Assembly (NCBI GenBank): GCA_963737425.1
Contig: CAVTSX010000008.1
Coordinates: forward strand, 682,001-746,000
From: DASXRA01 sp963737425
Lineage (GTDB): Bacteria; Actinomycetota; Actinomycetes; Mycobacteriales; Jatrophihabitantaceae
Direction of reading: 5' to 3'
DNA length: 64,000 nt
Positions 35,492 to 44,207 of the stretch are shown one piece after another (positions within the stretch are counted from its first letter, which is position 1; every line of letters begins with the position of its first letter). The position numbers were made by a program, and so were the translations under genes. The notes below the pieces were generated by a model that searched no databases, had not been told where the DNA came from, and saw only the letters and a program-made list of their open reading frames with translations.

Positions 35492-36479
35492 CCGGGACTC
35501 ACCGCAGGTACTTGTCGCGGTGCCGGCGGAGCTTCTGTCCCAGTTCTTCCGGCCGAGTGCCGTCGAGCGGCTGGCCGCGTCCGCGCGCCTCACGTTTCGC
35601 GATGCGCCTGACCTGCCGGTACAGGGTTGCGACGCGGACGTGCTCGTGACCAGCTGGGGTGTCCCGGCCCTGACGGCCGCGGTGCTGGACCGCCTGCCGC
35701 GCCTGCGGCTCGTCGCCCACAGCGGTGCCACGGTCAAACCCTTCGTGACGGACGAGGTGTTCGCCCGCGGCATCACGGTGACGCAGGCCGGAGCAGCGAT
35801 GGCGCGCCCGGTGGCGGAGGTGGCACTGACCTTCACGCTTGCGTTGCTCCACCAGGTGCATCGGTTCGACCGGGGAATGCGATCGGGTGCCCCGTGGCCA
35901 GGGGCCGGCGCGCTCGAACAACACGAGATCCGCGGCAGTCGCGTCGGCGTGGTCGGCGCGTCGCGTACGGGCCGGGCCTACATCGAGATCATCCGCGCTC
36001 TGGGGGCACGGGTCAGCGTGTACGACCCGTATCTCGACCAGGCGTCAGCGGCCCGTCTCGGCGTCGAGCTGCTCGAGCTGGACGCGTTGCTGGCAACGAA
36101 CCGGATCGTCTCGCTGCACGCCCCCGTGCTTCCCGAGACGCGCCGCCTGATCGGTGCCCGCGAACTCGCCCTGATGCCCGACGGCGCCGGTCTGGTGAAC
36201 ACCGCTCGCGCCGCGCTCGTGGACGAGGCGGCGCTGATCGCCGAGCTCTGCTCGGGCCGATTGTCTGCCGCGCTCGACGTGTACGACGCCGAGCCGCTGC
36301 CCGCGGATCACGTCCTGCGCGGCCTGCCGAATGTCATGCTCACGCCGCACCGGGCCGCGGCGACGGTCGAGGGACGAGCCCAGCAGGGCGAGATCGTCGT
36401 CGACGAGATCCTGCGCCACTTCAGCGGTGCGACGCTCCGGCATGCGGTGACGCCGGGCGACCTGGCGCGGATGGGCTGA
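35475..36479 (+). CDS. D-isomer-specific 2-hydroxyacid dehydrogenase
   Basis: The protein has 334 residues from ATG 35475, which overlaps the previous gene by 17 bases; ATG 35448 is an alternative. The NAD domain has SRVGVVGASRTGRAYIEII, an altered GxGxxG. The catalytic Arg is in GLVNTARAALVDE, the Glu in LDVYDAEPLP, and the His in VMLTPHRAA. It interconverts 2-keto and 2-hydroxy acids and is the last gene of the importer operon. Confidence 0.87.
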   Translation: MTGCADRDSPQVLVAVPAELLSQFFRPSAVERLAASARLTFRDAPDLPVQGCDADVLVTSWGVPALTAAVLDRLPRLRLVAHSGATVKPFVTDEVFARGITVTQAGAAMARPVAEVALTFTLALLHQVHRFDRGMRSGAPWPGAGALEQHEIRGSRVGVVGASRTGRAYIEIIRALGARVSVYDPYLDQASAARLGVELLELDALLATNRIVSLHAPVLPETRRLIGARELALMPDGAGLVNTARAALVDEAALIAELCSGRLSAALDVYDAEPLPADHVLRGLPNVMLTPHRAAATVEGRAQQGEIVVDEILRHFSGATLRHAVTPGDLARMG

Positions 36480-36502
36480 GGGATTTCGGACAGCCCGCGC
36501 CA

Positions 36503-36532
36503 TTGACGCCATTCGTGCCATCGAATTAGGGT
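36503..36532 (+). promoter_or_regulatory. Promoter of the secreted beta-propeller gene
   Basis: TTGACG (36503-36508) and TAGGGT (36527-36532) are separated by 18 bases, about 50 bases before the ATG at 36584. Confidence 0.5.
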
Positions 36533-36583
36533 CAGCACCGTAATAGCCTCCCAGTTCGGCCCTCACCAGACGGGTTAGTTGGC

Positions 36584-39127
36584 ATGCCATACGAACGCAC
36601 CAAGCGGGTAGTTCTCGCCCTGGCTCTGGGCGCAGTTGCCACATTGACAACGGTTGCGGCACCAGCCGGAGCAAAGCCGGCTCCGCTGGCGGACTCCGGC
36701 GCGACCGGCGATCTGCTGATCGCGAACTACAGCTTCGAGTCCGGCACTGATGGCTGGATTCTGGGCCACGCCGAAACTCCGGTGCCCCGGCCGAGTCGGG
36801 CCTGTGCGAGTGCCGCCACCGTCTCGGCCGAGCAGCACGTCGCCGGAAGTCAGAGCCTTCGGCTGGCGGGCGTCGCGGACTGCCGCGACCCGGGTGCGCT
36901 CTCGTCCGCCGTGCCGGCGCAGGCGGGGCGTCTGTATCACGGCTACCTGCAGGCGTTCGCGGCGGCGACCGGTGGCGTCACCTCCCGCCTGGTGTTCCGC
37001 GACAGCGCCGACCAAGTGCTCAAGGTCGCCACGAGTCCGAGCGGGCCGGACCGGGCTGGCGCGTGGACGCCGCTGTCGGCGACGGGCGTCGCTCCTTCCG
37101 GGACGGCCACGGTTGCCCTGGCGGTCGTGCTCAGCCCGTCGAGTCCCGGTCCGGTGTTCGTGGACGACGCGCTGGTGTCCGGGCAGTACACCGACCTCGG
37201 TGCGCAGATCACCAGTTCGTCGATCAACGCCACGACCATCGGCGTCGACGGGCAGGGCCGCTCGACCGGCTATGCGGTCGTGACCGGCAACGACTCCTAC
37301 GCCGCGCGGCTGATCGGCGTGGACGCCGTCACCGGCGACATCACCACCGACGTCGCCCTGCCGGGTGCGACCGGAGCATGGAATGCCACGACGGCCACCG
37401 ACGGCAAGATCTACGTGGGCAGCTACAACTACGACGACCCGACGGAGAACGGCCGGCTCTACCAGTACACGCCCGGCGCCGACGCTGCCGTCGACCTCGG
37501 CAATCCCATTGCCGGCGACACATTCATCTGGGACGTCACGGCCGGGCCGAATGGTTCCGTGTTCGGTGGCGGGTACCCCTCCGGCGGAGCGTTCAAGTAC
37601 GTGCCCGGCAGCGGCTACCAGCAGGTCGGCAGCCGCCCGCTGGTGAGCCCGGAGCAGTACGCGCGCACCGTCGCGTACGACGCGTCGACCGACATCCTCT
37701 ACGTCGGCATCGGCGCGCACGCCCACCTGATGGCGTGCCCGGGCGGCGGATCGCAGTGCACCGACATCCTGCCGGCGCAATACGCCAACGAGGAGTTCGC
37801 GTACTCCGTATCGGCCGGCGACGGATACGTCTTCGCCAACATGGGACCGTCCGGCGACGGGCATCTGGTCGTGCTGAAGGTGAACAAGGGCGCCGACGGA
37901 TCGCTCAGTTCGACCGTGATTCGCGACATTCCCAAGGTCAAATACCCCGGTGCCTCCGCGGTCATCAACGGCTCGGTCTACCTGGTCGCCAGCAGCAAGC
38001 TCTCGCGCTACGACATCGCGACCGACACATTGACCTCGCTCGGCACCGGGCTGCCGGTGGGCCCGCGCGCATGGGGCTTCGACGGCGCCGGCGCGCTGAT
38101 GACCATGGGCAACGCCTCCGGCGTACCGGACGTCGTCCGCTACGACACCGCGACCGGAGCGCTCACATCCGTCAAGGCGAATGGCGCACCCTCGATCGCG
38201 ACCGACATCCAGAGCATCCAGGCCGGGCCGGACGGCAAGATCTACTCATCAGGCTTCCGAAGCGGCGCGGTCGGCGTGTACACCCCGATGCGATCGGATG
38301 AATCGCTGCAATCCAGCGGCATCTCGCAGGCCGAGGGCTCGACCGTGCTCGACGGCACCATCTACTGGGGTACCTATCCGGGCGCGGTCATCTACGCCTA
38401 CCAACCGTCCGAGCCGTGGAAGGCGGGGACGAACCCCAAGGTCGTGTGCTCGCTGACCGCGCAGGATCAGGATCGCCCGTACGGAATGGTGAGCGGTGGC
38501 GGCAAGGTCTACATCGGCACCGAAGCGGGATACGGCAAGCTGGCCGGCGCCCTGAGCGTCTACGACCCCGCGACCGGGCAATGCACTACGCAGCAGAACA
38601 TCGTCGCCGACGAGACCGTCGCGAGCCTGGCCTACCTGGACGGCAAGGTGTACGGCGGCACCTCGATCTGGGGCGGGCTCGGCATCGCACCCACGCAGAC
38701 CGAGGCGAAGCTGTTGATCTACGACACGGCGACCGGCTCGTCCCAGGCGTTGCCGCTGCCGACGCGCGGACTGCGCACGGTACTGGCGGTGACGGTAGGG
38801 CCGGACCACCGGATCTGGATGGTCGCCGAGGACCACGTCCTCGTCTACGACCCGACTCTGCAGCGTTTCGTGGTCGACAAGGAGTTGTTCCCGGAACTGG
38901 GCATCCACGGCGACGACCTGATCGACGCGCACGATGCATTCCTCACCGTCGGCCGGGACGGGAATCTCTACGGCACGATCCACAGCAGCTACCTGTACCG
39001 GCTGGACCCGGTCAGCCTGCGCGTCACGATCCTGCAGCGGGGCAACGTCCATCACGTCGTCCAGGACGGGTACGGGAACCTCTACTACGTGCAGGACGGC
39101 TACGGCCTGCGCCGGCTCGCCATCTAG
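36584..39127 (+). CDS. Secreted beta-sandwich plus beta-propeller protein, unknown function
   Basis: The 847-residue protein has a signal peptide (RTKRVVLALALGAVATLTTV, cleavage near AGA-KPA). An N-terminal CBM-like jelly roll (about 45-200, LLIANYSFESGTDGW) precedes a long region of repeated strands with DGKIYVGSYNY, GKIYSSGFRSGAVGVY and GGKVYIGTEAGYGKL, as in PQQ/SMP-30-like propellers of seven or eight blades. No catalytic motif is recognised. Extracellular propellers with a carbohydrate module occur among polysaccharide lyases and sugar-acid lactonases, so a role on plant polymer is possible. It has its own promoter and ends before family A copies 2 and 3. Confidence 0.7.
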   Translation: MPYERTKRVVLALALGAVATLTTVAAPAGAKPAPLADSGATGDLLIANYSFESGTDGWILGHAETPVPRPSRACASAATVSAEQHVAGSQSLRLAGVADCRDPGALSSAVPAQAGRLYHGYLQAFAAATGGVTSRLVFRDSADQVLKVATSPSGPDRAGAWTPLSATGVAPSGTATVALAVVLSPSSPGPVFVDDALVSGQYTDLGAQITSSSINATTIGVDGQGRSTGYAVVTGNDSYAARLIGVDAVTGDITTDVALPGATGAWNATTATDGKIYVGSYNYDDPTENGRLYQYTPGADAAVDLGNPIAGDTFIWDVTAGPNGSVFGGGYPSGGAFKYVPGSGYQQVGSRPLVSPEQYARTVAYDASTDILYVGIGAHAHLMACPGGGSQCTDILPAQYANEEFAYSVSAGDGYVFANMGPSGDGHLVVLKVNKGADGSLSSTVIRDIPKVKYPGASAVINGSVYLVASSKLSRYDIATDTLTSLGTGLPVGPRAWGFDGAGALMTMGNASGVPDVVRYDTATGALTSVKANGAPSIATDIQSIQAGPDGKIYSSGFRSGAVGVYTPMRSDESLQSSGISQAEGSTVLDGTIYWGTYPGAVIYAYQPSEPWKAGTNPKVVCSLTAQDQDRPYGMVSGGGKVYIGTEAGYGKLAGALSVYDPATGQCTTQQNIVADETVASLAYLDGKVYGGTSIWGGLGIAPTQTEAKLLIYDTATGSSQALPLPTRGLRTVLAVTVGPDHRIWMVAEDHVLVYDPTLQRFVVDKELFPELGIHGDDLIDAHDAFLTVGRDGNLYGTIHSSYLYRLDPVSLRVTILQRGNVHHVVQDGYGNLYYVQDGYGLRRLAI

Positions 39128-39188
39128 GCCCTAGTGCGAGAGCCGTGGATCGTTAGAGTCCGAGCTCGGAGTCTGCGCTGGCGCACCG

Positions 39189-39242
39189 TTGATCATCTCT
39201 GCCGAAGCTGCGAGTGATGGCGGATTCAGCAGAGATGATCAA
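39189..39242 (+). repeat. Family A 54-bp palindromic element, copy 2
   Basis: The arms TTGATCATCTCTGC and GCAGAGATGATCAA are 14-bp perfect reverse complements. The interior is CGAAGCTGCGAGTGATGGCG then GATTCA. The left flank CGCTGGCGCACCG resembles that of copies 4 and 5. Confidence 0.95.
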
Positions 39243-39395
39243 GTTGGGGCGGACGGAGTGCCGGGACCGCGTCGACGTGACGTTGATGCTGTGGGGCGGT
39301 CATGGGTCGAGGTCAGCATCATGATGACGTGGGCTGCGGCCCCGGTGCGTGACCTTGATGCCGGGCTTGCCTTACGCCCGGCCGTGCGAGACTTC

Positions 39396-39449
39396 ATGAT
39401 CATCTCTGCCGAAGCTGCGAGTGATGGCGGATTCAGCAGAGATGATCAA
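39396..39449 (+). repeat. Family A 54-bp palindromic element, copy 3
   Basis: It is identical to copy 2 from TGATCATCTCTGCC through the right arm, and the identity continues into the right flank GTTGGGGCGGACGGAG. Copies 2 and 3 therefore look like a recent direct duplication with a divergent insert between them. Confidence 0.95.
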
Positions 39450-39527
39450 GTTGGGGCGGACGGAGCGGCGGGGTGCCGCGTCGCGATCCACGGTTGTAGC
39501 CCTCGCTGTTCATGAACGCGTGAGTGG

Positions 39528-40565
39528 TCAGCCGGATGACTCCGCGCGTAGCAACTCGGCTGCACCGGCCATTGCGCGCATCTTGCCCTCGGCTGATTCC
39601 CGCGGCAGGTATTTCATGCCGCAGTCGGTGGCGATGACGATCTTGTCGGCGGCGACGTAGGGGAGCGCACGGCGCACGCGGGCCGCCACCGTCTCTACCG
39701 TCTCGACCTCGTGATCGGAAAGGTCGATGACGCCGAGGATGATCGTCTTGCCGTCGAGATGGGTCAGCACCGACGTGTCGAGATTCGACTGGCCCGTCTC
39801 AATGGACACCTGGTCGCAGGAACAGTCGGCGAGTTCGGGCAGGAACGAATAGCCCGACGGGCGCTCGTGGATGATCGCCGCGTAGCCGAAGCACAGGTGC
39901 ACCGCGGTCGTCCCGACGATTCCGTCCAGCGCGCGGTTGAGGGCCTTGATGCCGTACTTGCGGGCGGGCTCGGGCCGGGCCTGCAGGTAGGGCTCGTCGA
40001 GTTGGACGATGTCGGCCCCGGCGGCGAACAGGTCGCGCACTTCGGCGTTTACCGCGTCCGCATAAGCAAGAGCGAGCTGTTCGGGATCGTTGTAGTAGTC
40101 GTCCTGGGCCTGCTGCGACATCGTGAACGGGCCCGGCACGGTGACTTTCACGGTGTGGTCGGTGTGCTCGCGCAGGAACTGCAGATCGCGTACCTGCACC
40201 GGGCCGGGGCGTGAGATCGGCCCGACGACACGCGGCACCGGGTTGGGGTGCCCGCTGCGGTCGAGGGCCTCGCCGGGATTGTCGAGGTCGAGCCCGTCCA
40301 GCCGGGTGGCGAAGTGGTTCGAGTAGCTCTCCCGGCGGATCTCACCGTCGGTCAGGATGTCGAGACCGGCTGCTTCCTGCGCTCGGATGGCGAGCGCCGT
40401 CGCATCGTCCTGCGCCTCGGCGAGGTAGTCCGGCGTGGGACGCCACAGTTCGCGCGCACGCACCCGAGGCGGGAACCGGCCGGCGAGCTTGGCCCGGTCT
40501 ATGAGCCAGTCCGGCTGGGCGTAGCTGCCGACCAGGCTGGTCGGAAACAGCGGCAGGTCCGACAT
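39528..40565 (-). CDS. MetE-like (UROD/MetE superfamily) zinc-dependent methyl- or alkyltransferase
   Basis: The 345-residue protein corresponds to the C-terminal catalytic barrel of cobalamin-independent methionine synthase. Zinc ligands look conserved: the HxC pair in VHLCFGYA, the glutamate in VSIETGQSN, and the cysteine in IATDCGMKYLP. The N-terminal MetE half is absent. Stand-alone versions include epoxyalkane:CoM transferase-like enzymes and archaeal-type MetE, which activate a thiol by zinc. Here it is the last gene of the amidohydrolase-IclR operon, so it may remove a methyl group from a methoxylated aromatic substrate. That role is inferred. Confidence 0.83.
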   Translation of the reverse strand: MSDLPLFPTSLVGSYAQPDWLIDRAKLAGRFPPRVRARELWRPTPDYLAEAQDDATALAIRAQEAAGLDILTDGEIRRESYSNHFATRLDGLDLDNPGEALDRSGHPNPVPRVVGPISRPGPVQVRDLQFLREHTDHTVKVTVPGPFTMSQQAQDDYYNDPEQLALAYADAVNAEVRDLFAAGADIVQLDEPYLQARPEPARKYGIKALNRALDGIVGTTAVHLCFGYAAIIHERPSGYSFLPELADCSCDQVSIETGQSNLDTSVLTHLDGKTIILGVIDLSDHEVETVETVAARVRRALPYVAADKIVIATDCGMKYLPRESAEGKMRAMAGAAELLRAESSG

Positions 40566-40577
40566 GAAACCTCCATC

Positions 40578-41405
40578 TCAAGCGGTGGCGGATTTGCCCT
40601 TACCTTGGCTTACTTCGACGTGCGGCCGCGAATGCCACAGTGCCCACTCGGCGCTGACGTCACCGGCCGTGCGCAGAAGCAACGGCAGGTAGTCCTGAAG
40701 CAACGTGTCGGTCGAGGTCTCGGCTGCGTGCACCGTCACGTTCATGGCCGCCCGCACCGTCCCCGTGCCGTCGCGCACGGGAACCGCAACTGACCGCACG
40801 CCTGGCGCGAGTTCCTCGTCGGCCAGCGCCCACCCGCGGGCGCGAACCTCCGTTAGTTCGTCAGCCAGCTGATCGGCCGGACGGCCAATGTAGGGCGGCA
40901 GATTCGCTCGGCTCGGCTCGGCCAGGGCCGTCGCCAACTGGTCGGGTGCGAGCGCGGCGAGGAGCACTTTTCCCTGCGACGTCTGCACGGCCGGGAAGCG
41001 CGTTCCGATATCGACGCGCAACGCGATCAGCTTCGGTACCGACACCCGCGCCACGTAGACGATGTCGGACCCGTCGAGTTGCGCCATCGACGACGACTCA
41101 CCGGTACGTGCGACGAGTTTCTCCATATGGGGACGGGCGATCTCCCACAACCCCAGGGCGCTCGTGTAAGCGATGCCCAGCGTCAGCACCTTGGGCGTCA
41201 GCTGGAAGGTGCCACCGGACGCGCGGACGAAACCGAGTTCCTCCAGCGTCAGCAACAGCCGCCGGGCGGTGGGCCGGGCCAGACCCGCAGCAGCGGCAAC
41301 GTCGCTCAGCGACATTGCGCGATGCTCGGCGTCGAAGCAGGCGAGGATGTCCAGGCCACGCGCCAGCGCCTCGACGAAGTCCGGTCCGGTTCCGCGTCCG
41401 GCCAT
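40578..41405 (-). CDS. IclR-family transcriptional regulator
   Basis: The 275-residue protein has an N-terminal winged helix (EALARGLDILACFD and LARPTARRLLLTLEELGFV) and an IclR effector domain (GSDIVYVARVS, and the later LADEELAPGVRSVAVPV). IclR members commonly control aromatic-acid catabolism. Its start shares a base with the amidohydrolase stop (TGATG). It probably binds the related palindromes at 42864 and 42989. Confidence 0.92.
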   Translation of the reverse strand: MAGRGTGPDFVEALARGLDILACFDAEHRAMSLSDVAAAAGLARPTARRLLLTLEELGFVRASGGTFQLTPKVLTLGIAYTSALGLWEIARPHMEKLVARTGESSSMAQLDGSDIVYVARVSVPKLIALRVDIGTRFPAVQTSQGKVLLAALAPDQLATALAEPSRANLPPYIGRPADQLADELTEVRARGWALADEELAPGVRSVAVPVRDGTGTVRAAMNVTVHAAETSTDTLLQDYLPLLLRTAGDVSAEWALWHSRPHVEVSQGKGKSATA

Positions 41406-42847
41406 CAGCCCTCGCCGAAGACGCTGCCCCGGGCGCCGTGTGTCGACTCAGACTTGTACTCCGTGTACTGGTACGGGTTGTCGAGTACCTCGTCGTGTGG
41501 CAGGTCCGGGTTCATGCCCTGTGCCCAGGCGTCTTCGCCGAGCGTCGACCGCAGATAGTCCACTGTGGACTCGACGGTGCGCCGCACTGCCGCGAGATCG
41601 GCGCCGACCAGTCGGTGCTCGTGCTTCACGATCCGGCCGTCGACCAGCACCGTGTGCACGTCGCCGCGCTGGGCCTGGAACGCCACGTGCCCGTACGGGT
41701 TGAGCAGCGGGAACGAGACCGGCGAGTTGTCGTTCTTGATCAGGACGACGTCGGCCTTCTTGCCCGGCTGCAGGCTGCCGATGTCGTCGCGGCCGAGGGC
41801 GTGCGCGCCGCCGCGCGTCGCCCAGTTGACGACCTGCTCGGCGCGCAGGTGGGTGTGCGTCACCGTCTCGCCCTTGACGTGCGCCTCGAGGTGCTCGCGC
41901 GAGCGATCGGCTCCGAGCGTCGTGCGCATCGCCGAGAACAGGTCACCGCTCCACCAGACGCTGGTGTCCATCGACAGCGACACCGGGATGTCGTGCCGGC
42001 GCACCTGCCAGGTGGGCGGGTAGCCCTGCCCGGCACTCTGCTCCGATTCGGTGGACACCGAGATCGACCCTCCGGTGGCGGCGATCCGGTGGTAGGAGTC
42101 GGTGGTCAGCGTCGCCGCGTGCACGTACACATTCTGCGGCGTCATAAAGCCGTTCTCGTGCATGAGACGGATTCCGGCGTCGTTGGTGGCGCCCCATACG
42201 CCGGCGTGTGTTGTGACGGGCAACCCGAGTTCGCGGGCCGCCTCGAACGCCGCCTTCTCCGGGAAGGCCGGATCGCCGGTGACGTCGAACGCGAGTTGCA
42301 GGCCGAGCATGTCGCTTGCCGGGTTGCGGCCGAGGAATGCGTGGACGCCGGGGTCGGTCGTCCACTCCCATGGCGCCGCCTGGATGTTGCCGTAGGCGAG
42401 GACGAACCGGCCGGGCACCGCCCGCAATGCGTCGACGGCGGCCTCGGCGTGCTCGACGGTCTGCAGGCCGTGCGACCAGTCGACAGTCGTCGTGACACCG
42501 GCCTCCAGCGCGTCCCATGCCGAGACCAGGTTGCCCGCGTAGATGTCCTCGGGGCGGAACGCCTTGCCGTGTTCGAGGTAGTACCAGACGAAGTACTGGG
42601 TCAGCGTCCAGTCGGCGCCGTACCCGCGCATCGCGGTCTGCCACATGTGCCGGTGGGTGTCGATCATCCCCGGCATGACGATGCCGCCGCGGGCGTCGAT
42701 CTCCTGCGTTCCCGGCGGCACGTCGAGCGACGGCCCGACCGCCTCGATGCGATCGCCAACGGCGAGCACGTCGGCGTCGGGATGAACGGCGCCGGCGTCG
42801 TCCAAGGTCAGCACCGTGCCGCCACGCAGTACAACGGGATCGGGCAT
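41405..42847 (-). CDS. ATZ/TRZ-type amidohydrolase
   Basis: The 480-residue enzyme has a composite beta-sandwich and TIM barrel. Metal site: HxH in PGMIDTHRHMWQ, His in LPVTTHAGVW, His in VYVHAATLT, and an aspartate in LSMDTSVWWSG. The C-terminal sandwich strand is GSLQPGKKADVVLIKNDNS. Family members deaminate or dechlorinate triazines, guanine, cytosine and related rings. It is the first gene of the minus-strand arm and is preceded by GGAGGAAGC. It may hydrolyse an amino group from a heteroaromatic precursor before ring opening. Confidence 0.9.
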   Translation of the reverse strand: MPDPVVLRGGTVLTLDDAGAVHPDADVLAVGDRIEAVGPSLDVPPGTQEIDARGGIVMPGMIDTHRHMWQTAMRGYGADWTLTQYFVWYYLEHGKAFRPEDIYAGNLVSAWDALEAGVTTTVDWSHGLQTVEHAEAAVDALRAVPGRFVLAYGNIQAAPWEWTTDPGVHAFLGRNPASDMLGLQLAFDVTGDPAFPEKAAFEAARELGLPVTTHAGVWGATNDAGIRLMHENGFMTPQNVYVHAATLTTDSYHRIAATGGSISVSTESEQSAGQGYPPTWQVRRHDIPVSLSMDTSVWWSGDLFSAMRTTLGADRSREHLEAHVKGETVTHTHLRAEQVVNWATRGGAHALGRDDIGSLQPGKKADVVLIKNDNSPVSFPLLNPYGHVAFQAQRGDVHTVLVDGRIVKHEHRLVGADLAAVRRTVESTVDYLRSTLGEDAWAQGMNPDLPHDEVLDNPYQYTEYKSESTHGARGSVFGEG

Positions 42848-42863
42848 GCTTCCTCCACTGTCC

Positions 42864-42877
42864 CGGACGAATGTCCG
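42864..42877. promoter_or_regulatory. Operator-like palindrome O1 at the amidohydrolase promoter
   Basis: CGGAC-GAAT-GTCCG lies 17 bases before the amidohydrolase ATG. It differs at only two central bases from the core of the palindrome at 42989. Confidence 0.55.
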
Positions 42878-42951
42878 CTAGACGATCCCGCCGGGCAGCG
42901 ACAGCTGTCAAGGTGCAGGCCCCGCACTCAACGGAAACCCCCGGGGCTGTC

Positions 42952-42981
42952 TTGACACGGCGCCGCGGCACCGCCAAGACT
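42952..42981 (+). promoter_or_regulatory. Promoter of the CoA-transferase/lig operon
   Basis: TTGACA (42952-42957) and AAGACT (42976-42981) are 18 bases apart. The operator-like palindrome at 42989 follows after seven bases. Confidence 0.45.
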
Positions 42982-42988
42982 CCACTGA

Positions 42989-43014
42989 GCGGACGATCGT
43001 CCGCATGACGTCAT
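42989..43014. promoter_or_regulatory. Operator-like palindrome O2 plus adjoining 10-bp palindrome
   Basis: GCGGACGATCGTCCGC (42989-43004) is a perfect 16-bp palindrome immediately followed by the perfect palindrome ATGACGTCAT (43005-43014). It lies just before the GTG at 43032, where a repressor would block the CoA-transferase operon. Confidence 0.6.
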
Positions 43015-43031
43015 GATCGATTGGGTCGAGC

Positions 43032-44207
43032 GTGGAATCAGGCCGAGCACCGCTGGCACCCCTGGCCGGTCTGCTCGTGGCGGACTTCTCGCGCATCCTG
43101 GCCGGCCCGTACGCGACGATGCTCCTGGCCGATCTGGGCGCGGATGTCGTCAAGGTCGAGGGGCCGCGCGGCGACGACACCCGGGGCTGGAAGCCTCCGG
43201 TGCGCGACGACATCTCCACGTACTACCTGGGCGTCAACCGCAACAAGCGCTCGATCGCGCTCGACCTCAAGGACCCGGCGGATCTTGCGGCCGCGAAGGA
43301 GTTGGCCCGCCGCGCGGACGTGTTCATCGAGAACTTCAAGCCTGGCGGCCTGGCCCGCTTCGGCCTCGACTACGACGCGGTGTCCGAACGCAATCCGGGC
43401 ATCGTCTACGCGTCGATCAGCGGCTTCGGCAGCGGGCCGAAGGGAGCATCGCTGCCGGGGTATGACCTTATGGTGCAGGCAATCTCCGGGCTGATGAGCC
43501 TGACCGGCGATCCCGACGGCGAGCCGTTTCGCGCGGGCATCTCCGTCTTCGACGTCATGGCCGGAATGCACGCCACGATCGGTGTCCTCGCTGCGCTGAA
43601 CGCCCGGCACGAGCGCGGACGCGGGCAGCACGTCGAGGTCAACCTGCTCTCGTCGGCGCTGTCCGGGCTGGTCAACCAGAGCAGCGCGTACGTCGCCGGG
43701 GGAGTCGTCCCGTTCCGCATGGGCAACAGCCACCCCAGCGTGTTCCCCTACGAGCCGTTGGCCTGCGCCGATGGCGAGTTGGTCATCACCGCCGGCAATG
43801 ACGGCCAGTTCCGCAAGCTGGTCGAGGTGCTCGGTGTCCCCGAACTCGCCGACGATCCGCGCTTTGCCCGCAACGAGAACCGCACCGCCAACCGGGCCGA
43901 GTTGCGGCCTCTGCTGGCCGACCGCCTCGGCACGCGCACCAAGCTCGAGTGGTTTCGCGACATCGTCGCGGCGGGCGTTCCGTGCGGGCCGATCAACACC
44001 GTCGATCAGGGCGTGGCGTTCGCCGACGAGGTCGGCCTCGAACCCGTCGTCACCGTCGGGGAATTCCCGTCGGTGCGCAATCCGATCCGGTTCTCCGACA
44101 CGCCGGCCGAGTACCGGCTCCCACCGCCGGCCCTGGACGAGCACGGCGCCGAGATCCGCCGCTGGCTCGCACAACCGCTCGCGCAACCCGAGGAGCACAC
44201 CGCGTGA
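43032..44207 (+). CDS. CaiB/BaiF (class III) CoA-transferase
   Basis: The 391-residue protein starts at GTG 43032. The family head is LLVADFSRILAGPYATMLLA then DLGADVVKVEGP. The catalytic aspartate of the family is expected in VFIENFKPGGLARFG to DYDAVS or the nearby GDPDGEPFRAG; I did not fix it. The enzyme would move CoA from a donor such as succinyl-CoA to a carboxylic acid. Its stop overlaps the lyase GTG by four bases, which argues that the two act in sequence. Confidence 0.9.
   Translation: MESGRAPLAPLAGLLVADFSRILAGPYATMLLADLGADVVKVEGPRGDDTRGWKPPVRDDISTYYLGVNRNKRSIALDLKDPADLAAAKELARRADVFIENFKPGGLARFGLDYDAVSERNPGIVYASISGFGSGPKGASLPGYDLMVQAISGLMSLTGDPDGEPFRAGISVFDVMAGMHATIGVLAALNARHERGRGQHVEVNLLSSALSGLVNQSSAYVAGGVVPFRMGNSHPSVFPYEPLACADGELVITAGNDGQFRKLVEVLGVPELADDPRFARNENRTANRAELRPLLADRLGTRTKLEWFRDIVAAGVPCGPINTVDQGVAFADEVGLEPVVTVGEFPSVRNPIRFSDTPAEYRLPPPALDEHGAEIRRWLAQPLAQPEEHTA

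Larger units (their letters stand above)
39128..39527. other. Repeat-bearing spacer between convergent genes
   Basis: The spacer is 400 bases long. It contains family A copies 2 and 3, 207 bases apart, and a 7-bp stem (GCCGGGC at 39360, GCCCGGC at 39376). The 39189-39515 reading frame is made of the repeats and I do not call it a gene. Confidence 0.8.

Noticed and set aside
39189..39515. 108-codon ORF with repeated IISAEAASDGGFSRDDQ
   Set aside because: It is the translation of two copies of the 54-bp palindrome. The open frame follows from the repeat length (18 codons), not from coding selection.
39528..40565. Full-length methionine synthase MetE
   Set aside because: It has only the C-terminal catalytic barrel (345 residues versus about 750) and lies in a catabolic operon.
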